Shown: in pieces, positions 1 through 5,134 of the stretch
Position numbering within the stretch: the stretch's first letter is position 1
How the letters are laid out: each line of letters starts with the position of its first letter
Assembly: GCA_025360265.1 (NCBI GenBank)
Contig: JANYCP010000195.1
Location: 1-5,934, forward strand
Length of the DNA: 5,934 nucleotides
Direction: 5' to 3'
DNA from: Gemmatimonadota bacterium
GTDB lineage: Bacteria > Gemmatimonadota > Gemmatimonadetes > Gemmatimonadales > GWC2-71-9
Position numbers and translations under genes: made by a program
Notes under the pieces: generated by a model
What the model saw: only the letters and a program-made list of their open reading frames with translations
Database searches by the model: none
Told to the model about the DNA's origin: nothing

Positions 1-90
1 TGGGAATTGGGAAAAAGAGATAGGAGATAGGAACCAGCGAGCTCCTATCTCCTATCTCCTATCTCCTAATCTCCCATCTCCTATCTCTCT
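1..90. repeat. Heptanucleotide repeat array with internal inversion
   Basis: Seen directly: the unit TCCTATC occurs at 43-49, 50-56, 57-63 and 79-85, with variants TCCTAATC (64-71) and TCCCATC (72-78). The reverse complement GATAGGA occurs at 19-25 and 26-32. The orientation changes across the 10-nt segment 33-42. To the left, TGGGAAT (1-7) and TGGGAAA (8-14) keep a 7-nt step and may be decayed units or another repeat entering from outside the window. The array fills the whole interval downstream of the LVIVD gene stop at 91, and no coding frame is supported here. The unit read on the minus strand contains AGGAG, but no start codon follows it at a suitable distance. Whether the unit recurs elsewhere in the genome cannot be judged from this window. 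Confidence 0.85.
12..58 (-). terminator. Rho-independent terminator built from the heptamer repeat
   Basis: Bases 17-32 are the exact reverse complement of 43-58, giving a 16-bp perfect stem with a 10-nt loop (33-42). On the minus strand the stem is followed at once by TTTTT (complement of 12-16). It lies 33 nt past the stop of the LVIVD-repeat gene, so it fits as the terminator of the minus-strand operon. The stem is only about 44% GC, weaker than usual for this GC-rich genome, but it is long. Extra repeat copies at 57-85 could pair in shifted registers with longer loops. Confidence 0.65.
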
Positions 91-2004
91 CTACTTCGAC
101 ACCTTCGCCAAATCGCGCAGTGCGCTCGCCAGCCACTTCACGCGATTGCCATCGGCCGCGCCGACGATGTCCTTGTCAACCTGTGCTGCCAGCTTTTCCA
201 AGGCAGCACCGCGAGCCGCGCCACTCAACTTTTCGGCGGCGTTGATTTCGCCGGCGATGGCCAGGGTGCGCGCCCGCGCCAAGCCGTTGCCGCGCACCAG
301 CTGATCGAGGTATGAGCGCACCACCGGGAACGCTCCCGGCCAGACCAGCTTTGGCTGGTTCTGCGGGTTCAGTTGGTCGAACTTGATCAGCTTCGCTGCG
401 TCGATTTCGTTCTGGGTGAGCCACTCGCTCGCCGTGAGATCGAAGATGTCGAGACCGCGGGCGATTTCCGAGCCGATGATGTGGCCGTTGTAGTAGTACG
501 CACCCCAGAAGCCGCCGGTGACGAGACGGATCGAGCTCGAGTCCTGCCGTTCCGGATGATCCGGGATCGGGCCACGATCGAAGTACGCGATTTCGCGCGG
601 ATGATTCGGATCGGTGAACTCGAACACGTCCACGCCACCCTGGTACCAACCCTGCACCATGATGTCGCGACCTGGCACCGGCACCAACCCGCCGTTGTGC
701 GCGACGCAATTCTCCTGCTCCGTCTGCGCTGCTGGCATCTTGAAGAAGGCGCCCTGAATCAGCTTCCCGTCCTTGATCGAGAAGATCGCATCGGCACCCC
801 AATTGATCGGATCAAGAATGCGGCAACGCGGCGCCGTCCCACCGCCCCATTCGTCGGTGAAGACAACCTTGGTGCCTTCGTTGTTGAACGTCGCCGAGTG
901 CCAGTAGGCAAAGTTCGAATCGCCGGCGAAGTCGATCCGCTTCGGATTGGTCGGATCCTTGATATCGAGCAGCAAGCCGTACCCGCCGCACGCTCCGCCA
1001 GCGAGACCAACCGCAGGATACACCGTGATGTCGTGGCACTGATTCGGGCCTGGGCGGGGTGCGTTTGGATCAGCGGCAGGTGCGCCGCCGCGCCCGGGGC
1101 CGGCAGCACCGCCGCGGCCGGCGCCAGCTCCACGCGCACCACGCCCGCCAGCGGTATCCGCCGGCGAACCACCATGCGACGTCGGCGCAACGAGGCCATT
1201 GAAGATGCGCGCAGCACCCATAACTGCAGCCTGCTCCGGATGCGCCAGCGGCACCTTGATGATCTCGATGCGGAAGCGCGCCGAGTTGGCCGAATCGATC
1301 GGGCCGTCAACGCAACCGGCCATCTCCTCAACCGGGCGCACATTGCCCGAGCCGGATACGTAGATGTAGATGATCCCCTTGTCCTTGGGATCCGGCACCA
1401 CCGTGTGCGTATGCGAGCCGCGGCAGGTCTGCACGTCGGCGACCTTTTTCGGATTATCCGGATCGGACACGTCGAAGATGCGGACGCCGATGCTGCGATC
1501 CATGCTCACGCGATCGCGGACACCGAGATTCGAGCAGTCCTTGCGATCGCCGGTGCCTTCCGAGGAGATGAAGAGCAGGTTGCCGTAGATCGACGGATCA
1601 CCCTGGCCCGTGCTGCAGACGAACGTATGGCGCAACACCGGATGCGTGACGTTGGAGATGTCCCAGATCTGGAAGCCGTCGAAGTTGCCCTGATAGACGA
1701 AGTTTCCACGGAAGGCGAGATCGGAGTTGGCGTAGGTCAGCCCGCGTGCGCCGCCCGGTCCGTTGAAGGTGTCGGCTTTCTCACGATGCGAGACCAACTC
1801 CATGTTTTTTGCCGCCACGCCGGCGTCGTTCATGCCGGGCCGAAGGCCGACGCGCGGGTCGGTGATACTGGCGGTGGTCGGTGGACCGGACGGAGCAGCT
1901 GCGCCACCGGCGCGCTGGGCGGACAGACCGGACGCCGCGAGAATTGCCGCGGCAGCGGCCAGCGACGCGACGTGCAAGCTGCGAAGAACAACAGGCTGAC
2001 TCAT
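91..2004 (-). CDS. Exported LVIVD-repeat beta-propeller protein
   Basis: Encodes 637 aa. Residues 1-29 look like a signal peptide (R8, hydrophobic Ala-rich 13-25, cleavage near LSA-Q at 29/30), so the mature protein should be periplasmic or outside the cell. The body has LVIVD-type propeller repeats with the signature 'G(V/L)xI(F/W)D(I/V)SDPxNPxxV': about 103-128, 144-193, 340-359, 448-478 and 503-529. Histidines recur at similar places before successive blades (GSHTHT 196-201, CHDI 323-326, WHSA 368-371, AHNGG 435-439), and there are eight Cys between 130 and 433. A Gly/Arg/Ala/Pro-rich stretch at about 285-320 looks like a disordered loop inside the propeller. The C-terminal 560-637 is helical and Ala/Lys-rich. 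The ATG at 2004 is supported by AGGGAG nine nt upstream. It is the last gene of the cluster, 5 nt after the DUF305 gene. The family has no established reaction; a binding or scaffold role, perhaps metal-related, is inference. Confidence 0.88.
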   Translation of the reverse strand: MSQPVVLRSLHVASLAAAAAILAASGLSAQRAGGAAAPSGPPTTASITDPRVGLRPGMNDAGVAAKNMELVSHREKADTFNGPGGARGLTYANSDLAFRGNFVYQGNFDGFQIWDISNVTHPVLRHTFVCSTGQGDPSIYGNLLFISSEGTGDRKDCSNLGVRDRVSMDRSIGVRIFDVSDPDNPKKVADVQTCRGSHTHTVVPDPKDKGIIYIYVSGSGNVRPVEEMAGCVDGPIDSANSARFRIEIIKVPLAHPEQAAVMGAARIFNGLVAPTSHGGSPADTAGGRGARGAGAGRGGAAGPGRGGAPAADPNAPRPGPNQCHDITVYPAVGLAGGACGGYGLLLDIKDPTNPKRIDFAGDSNFAYWHSATFNNEGTKVVFTDEWGGGTAPRCRILDPINWGADAIFSIKDGKLIQGAFFKMPAAQTEQENCVAHNGGLVPVPGRDIMVQGWYQGGVDVFEFTDPNHPREIAYFDRGPIPDHPERQDSSSIRLVTGGFWGAYYYNGHIIGSEIARGLDIFDLTASEWLTQNEIDAAKLIKFDQLNPQNQPKLVWPGAFPVVRSYLDQLVRGNGLARARTLAIAGEINAAEKLSGAARGAALEKLAAQVDKDIVGAADGNRVKWLASALRDLAKVSK

Positions 2005-2009
2005 GATGA

Positions 2010-2630
2010 TTAGCTCCCTGGGGACGTGTTCAACATCTGTTGCATGCGGCCGATTTCAGCGGTCTGGTCGGCCTGGACATCGGTGACAAAACGAAAAATA
2101 TCGGGCTGCTGACCCCCGCCCGGCGCGGCGTTGAGGTCGGCAACCATGGTCAGTGCGCCCTTGTGGTGCTGAATCATTCCAGTCAGGAAGAGGCGATCAA
2201 AATCGGCCCCCTTCGCCTGATCGAGTGCCTTGAGCTGTTCATCGCTGAGCATCCCCGGCATCGTCATCTTCATCCCGGGCATCCCGGCCATTTCACCGAA
2301 GTGCGGATCCTTCGGATCTGGTGCTGCCTGATTGCGATCCTTGAGCCATCCCTGCATGAAGCCGATTTCATCGCGCTGTGAAATGATGATCTTCTTGCAG
2401 AGCAGCAACACCTTCTCGCTGGCGCCATGCGACGCGGCCATGGTGGACATCACGATCGCCTGGGCATGGTGATGAATCATCCCCTGCATGAAGTCGACGT
2501 CCGCGCGAGTGTAGTCCACCGTCGCCTGGGCGTGTGCCCCGGTAACAACTGCTGGAAGGCCGATCGCAGGAAATGCGGTGAACCGCAGCAGTCGGACGAG
2601 ATGAAACGGCGATTTGATAGTGCGTCTCAC
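2010..2630 (-). CDS. Exported DUF305 (ferritin-like fold) protein with Met-rich insert
   Basis: The DUF305 family shows a duplicated four-helix, ferritin-like pattern. Both halves are visible: 'FMQGMIHHHAQA' (His 53-55 from the start used here) and 'FLTGMIQHHKGA' (His 155-156), each followed by helices ending in 'QRDEIGFMQ' and 'TAEIGRMQQML'. Between them is a Met-rich segment (Met 114, 117, 120, 122, 124, 127). Family members are often found with copper or other metal-handling genes, but no reaction is established. The frame is open to a GTG at 2690, six nt after the DinB stop. I prefer the GTG at 2630 because it gives a normal signal peptide (RR n-region, hydrophobic 17-29, cleavage AHA-Q near 34). 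The longer form would put about 36 residues before the hydrophobic core. Neither start has a clear Shine-Dalgarno. Domain call firm, start uncertain. Confidence 0.87.
   Translation of the reverse strand: MRRTIKSPFHLVRLLRFTAFPAIGLPAVVTGAHAQATVDYTRADVDFMQGMIHHHAQAIVMSTMAASHGASEKVLLLCKKIIISQRDEIGFMQGWLKDRNQAAPDPKDPHFGEMAGMPGMKMTMPGMLSDEQLKALDQAKGADFDRLFLTGMIQHHKGALTMVADLNAAPGGGQQPDIFRFVTDVQADQTAEIGRMQQMLNTSPGS
2014..2019 (-). promoter_or_regulatory. Ribosome binding site of the LVIVD gene
   Basis: On the minus strand AGGGAG lies 9 nt before the ATG at 2004. It sits within the last codons of the DUF305 gene (stop at 2010-2012), so translation of the two genes is probably coupled. Confidence 0.6.
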
Positions 2631-2696
2631 GGGTGCCGAATTCGTTTCTGGGAGGCCTCTATCGTACACGCCCCGGCGGCAACGCGCCACTAATCA

Positions 2697-3185
2697 CTAC
2701 ATCCGCTCGTCAGCCGTGGGGCCGTAAATCGGCGGCAGCGGAACGTCCAGCAATCGGAGGTACACGCTCAGCTGGCCGCGGTGGTGGATCAGGTGACTGA
2801 GGTGATTCCGCAGGATGGTGCGCCGGGGGGCGCTAAACAGCACAAGGTCGCCCCGCGTGAGCGACCACGGCTCCATCATGTCGCTGTCGTCTGCGGTGGG
2901 AAGTGTTGCGTGGACGGCGGCGACATGGCGATCGAATTCGTCAAGCAGTGTTTCTGTCGTCTCGATGCTGTATTCCGGATACACGGCGAGGTCCATTCTC
3001 GTCGATGTCAGCGCGGAAGCGAGCCAACCCGGCATCCGCGCCACGAGCTGGGCGAGGTGTCCAAGTGAAAACGACTTGGGATGCGGCTTCCACGTTGCCT
3101 TGTCGCTCGGCACCCGTGCCAGGAGCCGGCGCGTGGTCGCCATTTCCATGTCGAACTCATGCAACATCGACTTGCCGATACTCAC
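2697..3185 (-). CDS. DinB/YfiT-like four-helix metal-site protein
   Basis: A 162-aa cytosolic protein without signal peptide, the normal length for the DinB/YfiT superfamily. The fold's metal triad is visible: H43 in 'FSLGHLAQL', and H131 plus H135 in 'NHLSHLIHHRGQLSVYL' (H134 adjacent). The tail 'YGPTADE' is typical of the 'damage-inducible DinB' subgroup. Known members are divalent-metal proteins, some acting as thiol-dependent S-transferases (bacillithiol or mycothiol type); the substrate cannot be told here. The GTG start at 3185 is preceded by a purine-rich GAGAGAGGA about 11 nt upstream and AGGG 4 nt upstream; an ATG at codon 7 is an alternative with no good ribosome site. It follows the membrane-protein gene by 6 nt and precedes the DUF305 gene, so it is probably cotranscribed. 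Not to be confused with DNA polymerase IV, also called DinB. Confidence 0.85.
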   Translation of the reverse strand: MSIGKSMLHEFDMEMATTRRLLARVPSDKATWKPHPKSFSLGHLAQLVARMPGWLASALTSTRMDLAVYPEYSIETTETLLDEFDRHVAAVHATLPTADDSDMMEPWSLTRGDLVLFSAPRRTILRNHLSHLIHHRGQLSVYLRLLDVPLPPIYGPTADERM

Positions 3186-3191
3186 GTCGCC

Positions 3192-3566
3192 CTATTCCTC
3201 TCTCGGCGGACTTGGCAACAGCTCAGGTTGCGCCGGCCGTGCGCGGCGCAGTTCGAACCAGCGCACAGTGAAAATCGCCACCGGCGCCAGCACGATGCTC
3301 GCAGCGATTTTCCATTCGCGCAACAGCCCGTCACCGGCCGCCGTCATGGTGCCCGCCGGAACGACCCAGAGCGCGACCACGCGGATCACCGGCCAGGTTC
3401 GGATTTCGTCATGGCTGCCTGCCCACGCGCCGGCGAGAAACGCCGGAATAACGGCTAGCACCAGACCGAAAAGGGGACCGCTACCTTGTGATAGAACCAC
3501 AGCCGCAAGCCAGCAGACTGCCGTCACCGCCCAGAATCGGGTAAGTGACCAGGTGCGAATCGACAC
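3192..3566 (-). CDS. Small four-helix membrane protein, unknown function
   Basis: I do not recognise a family. With the GTG start at 3566 it has 124 aa and four likely membrane segments at about 11-27, 31-49, 58-76 and 85-104, joined by short loops (SHDEIRTW at 51-58, LLREWK at 81-86). A charged, Pro-rich tail (RRARPAQPELLPSPPREE) follows and is probably cytosolic under the positive-inside rule. The GTG at 3566 is chosen because GGAGG lies 5 nt upstream (3572-3576). An in-frame ATG at 3632 would add 22 Pro/Tyr-containing residues but has no ribosome site and falls on the inverted repeat at 3615-3631. It is the first gene of the minus-strand cluster, 6 nt ahead of the DinB-like gene. No catalytic or transport motif is visible. 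Confidence 0.7.
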   Translation of the reverse strand: MSIRTWSLTRFWAVTAVCWLAAVVLSQGSGPLFGLVLAVIPAFLAGAWAGSHDEIRTWPVIRVVALWVVPAGTMTAAGDGLLREWKIAASIVLAPVAIFTVRWFELRRARPAQPELLPSPPREE

Positions 3567-3571
3567 GGGAG

Positions 3572-3576
3572 CCTCC
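3572..3576 (-). promoter_or_regulatory. Shine-Dalgarno GGAGG deciding the start of the membrane protein
   Basis: A perfect GGAGG on the minus strand sits 5 nt upstream of the GTG at 3566. The alternative ATG at 3632 has no comparable element, so this site favours the shorter protein. Confidence 0.55.
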
Positions 3577-3614
3577 GGTAGGTGTTGGTATCCATACGGC
3601 GGCGGAAGTCCCGT

Positions 3615-3639
3615 TGTTTCGTATTGAAACATTTGAAAC
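3615..3639. promoter_or_regulatory. Inverted repeat, candidate operator
   Basis: TGTTTC (3615-3620) and GAAACA (3626-3631) form a perfect 6-bp inverted repeat with a 5-nt spacer. A further GAAAC lies at 3635-3639, so TTGAAAC occurs twice with a 9-nt step (3624, 3633). The site is AT-rich against a GC-rich background and lies in the divergent region, about 50 nt upstream of the preferred start of the membrane-protein gene. The form suits a dimeric repressor or activator, but no regulator gene is in the window to match it. Function is inferred from position and symmetry only. Confidence 0.35.
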
Positions 3640-3677
3640 GTCTAGTTTTTGACGACTTCCCCCGGGCACGACCGGGA

Positions 3678-3683
3678 TATCAT
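3678..3683 (+). promoter_or_regulatory. Possible -10 element for the BNR/MoaD unit
   Basis: TATCAT matches the TATAAT consensus at five of six positions and would place transcription start near 3690, about 35 nt before the ATG at 3726. No good -35 lies at 16-18 nt; the best, TTGACG at 3649-3654, is 23 nt away. Weak call. Confidence 0.28.
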
Positions 3684-3715
3684 TCGCCGCGTCGCCGGAT
3701 TCGCGTCGACTAAAT

Positions 3716-3725
3716 GGGGGAGAGA
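3716..3725 (+). promoter_or_regulatory. Purine-rich ribosome site deciding the BNR start
   Basis: GGGGGAGAGA lies directly before the ATG at 3726. The other ATG, at 3714, overlaps the 5' edge of this tract and has no ribosome site of its own, so the downstream ATG is preferred. Confidence 0.5.
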
Positions 3726-4841
3726 ATGTCTTCAGTGCGCCTGCTGGTCGGCACCAAGAAAGGTGCCTTCATCATGACGTCCGATGGCAAGCGCGCGAAA
3801 TGGAAGATTTCCAAGCCCCATTTCGCCGGCTACGAGATGTATCACGTAAAAGGCTCGCCGGTCGATCCGAACCGCTTGTACGCATCGCAATGCAGCGGCT
3901 GGTTCGGCCAGCTGATGCAACGCTCCGATGATGGCGGCAAGACGTGGAACCCGGTCGACAACAAGTTCACCTACGACGGCATCCCGGGCACACATCAGTG
4001 GTACGACGGGACACCGCATCCGTGGGAGTTCAAGCGCGTCTGGCATCTCGAGCCGTCCCTCACTGATCCGGACACCGTTTATGCCGGTGTCGAGGACGCC
4101 GCGATGTTCAAGACCACCGACGGCGGCAAGTCGTGGCACGAGATGTCAGGACTGCGTGGTCACGGCTCTGGAGCGAAGTGGACACCGGGCGCTGGCGGCA
4201 TGGGGCTGCACACGATCCTGATCGATCCATCCAATCATCAGCGCATCTACATCGCGATCTCGGCGGCTGGTGCCTTTCGCACCGACGACGGCGGCACAAC
4301 GTGGAAGCCGATCAACCAGGGGCTGCGTTCGCTCTACATCCCTGATCCCACTGCCGAAGTGGGCCACTGCGTCCATCGCATCGCGTTGCATCCATCGCGA
4401 CCGAACACCTTGTTCATGCAGAAACACTGGGATGTGTTGCGCACCGACGATGGCGGAGACCACTGGCACGAAGTGAGCGGCAACCTTCCCACCGATTTCG
4501 GCTTCCCCATCGACGTGCATGCACACGAACCCGAAACGATTTATGTCGTCCCGATCAAGAGCGACGCCGAGCACTATCCGCTGGATGGCAGGTTGAAGGT
4601 GTTCCGCAGTCGCACCGGTGGCAACGAATGGGAAGCACTCACGAAGGGATTGCCGCAGCGGAACTGCTACGTGAACGTGCTGCGCGAAGCAATGGACGTC
4701 GACACACTCGACGACTGTGGCATCTACTTCGGTACCACAGGCGGGCAGGTGTATGCCTCGAGCAACAGCGGTGACAGCTGGAAAGCCATCACGCACGACC
4801 TGCCGGCGGTGCTCTCCGTTGAAGTGCAGACGCTGGCGTGA
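3726..4841 (+). CDS. Cytosolic Asp-box (BNR/sialidase-like) beta-propeller protein
   Basis: A 371-aa protein whose N-terminus (MSSVRLLVGTKKGAF) has no signal peptide, so it probably acts in the cytoplasm. Six Asp-box-like motifs (SxDxGxTW pattern) are seen: RSDDGGKTW 66-74, KTTDGGKSW 129-137, RTDDGGTTW 185-193, RTDDGGDHW 239-247, and degenerate RSRTGGNEW 294-302 and SSNSGDSW 345-352. Each is preceded by strand pairs of the type 'DPxxxYAG', as in six- or seven-bladed propellers of the sialidase/VPS10 superfamily. The catalytic Arg triad and Tyr/Glu of true sialidases are not evident to me, so an enzymatic sialidase name is not justified; binding or scaffold use is more likely. The ATG at 3726 has an adjacent purine-rich ribosome site; an ATG at 3714 would add four residues. 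Its stop overlaps the start of the MoaD-like gene (GTGA), which points to a joint function. Confidence 0.87.
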   Translation: MSSVRLLVGTKKGAFIMTSDGKRAKWKISKPHFAGYEMYHVKGSPVDPNRLYASQCSGWFGQLMQRSDDGGKTWNPVDNKFTYDGIPGTHQWYDGTPHPWEFKRVWHLEPSLTDPDTVYAGVEDAAMFKTTDGGKSWHEMSGLRGHGSGAKWTPGAGGMGLHTILIDPSNHQRIYIAISAAGAFRTDDGGTTWKPINQGLRSLYIPDPTAEVGHCVHRIALHPSRPNTLFMQKHWDVLRTDDGGDHWHEVSGNLPTDFGFPIDVHAHEPETIYVVPIKSDAEHYPLDGRLKVFRSRTGGNEWEALTKGLPQRNCYVNVLREAMDVDTLDDCGIYFGTTGGQVYASSNSGDSWKAITHDLPAVLSVEVQTLA

Positions 4842-5134
4842 TTCGCGTCGAACTTCCGTCGCCGTTACGATCACTCGCGCAAGTGAAGGGCGAAGTACAG
4901 CTCGACGTGAGTGGTCCGGTCACGCAACGCTCTGTGGTCGATGCCATCGAGCTGCGCTATCCGATGTTGCGCGGCGCCATTCGTGACCACGTCACGAAAC
5001 AGCGCCGGCCATTCCTGCGATTCTATGCCTGCGGTGAGGATCTCTCGCACGAGCCCCTCGACGCGCCACTCCCCGCCGCCGTAGCGGCCGGGAGTGAGCC
5101 GTACCTGGTGATCGGGTCGATCGCTGGCGGCTAG
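4838..5134 (+). CDS. MoaD/ThiS-family ubiquitin-like sulfur-carrier protein
   Basis: A 98-aa protein with the beta-grasp pattern: strand IRVELP (2-7), PLRSLA (9-14), helix RSVVDAIELRYP (31-42), strand FLRFYACGEDL (59-69), and C-terminal YLVIGSIAGG. The terminal Gly-Gly (97-98) is the feature that E1-like enzymes (MoeB/ThiF) adenylate and convert to a thiocarboxylate in MoaD, ThiS and CysO. It is somewhat longer than classical MoaD (about 80 aa), with an insert at about 44-58. The GTG start overlaps the BNR gene stop by four nt, so translation is probably coupled. No MoaE, ThiG, CysM, Mec+ or E1 gene is adjacent, so the pathway (molybdopterin, thiamine, cysteine or protein modification) is open; I give no gene symbol. 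The 3' end is convergent with the S41 peptidase gene and shares its CTAG stop. Confidence 0.86.
   Translation: MIRVELPSPLRSLAQVKGEVQLDVSGPVTQRSVVDAIELRYPMLRGAIRDHVTKQRRPFLRFYACGEDLSHEPLDAPLPAAVAAGSEPYLVIGSIAGG

Noticed and set aside
1..90. CRISPR array considered for the repeats at the left edge
   Set aside because: The repeat unit is 7 bp, contiguous, and has no spacers.
373..2013. A 546-codon open frame on the plus strand, antisense to the LVIVD gene
   Set aside because: It has no recognisable domain and an Arg/Ala/Asp/Val-rich composition typical of antisense shadows in GC-rich DNA. The minus-strand frame has a signal peptide, repeats, a ribosome site and a terminator.
3189..3206. GAGAGAGGAATAGGG (minus strand) resembling the heptamer array at 17-90
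   Set aside because: Only a loose match; it is better explained as the purine-rich ribosome site of the DinB-like gene.
2815..3627. A 270-codon plus-strand frame across the DinB-like and membrane-protein genes
   Set aside because: Low-complexity Ser/Arg/Thr composition spanning two well-supported minus-strand genes with their own ribosome sites.
3661..3676. CCCGG-N6-CCGGG hairpin in the divergent region, considered as a terminator
   Set aside because: Only a 5-bp stem with no T tract on either side, and it lies between two gene starts.
3726..4841. Naming the BNR protein as a sialidase
   Set aside because: Asp-boxes occur in many non-enzymatic propellers, and I could not find the sialidase Arg triad or catalytic Tyr/Glu set by eye.
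4146..4874. A 242-codon open frame on the minus strand opposite the BNR gene
   Set aside because: Shadow of a gene with clear Asp-box repeats; the translated product shows no motif, and its start would lie within the MoaD-like gene.
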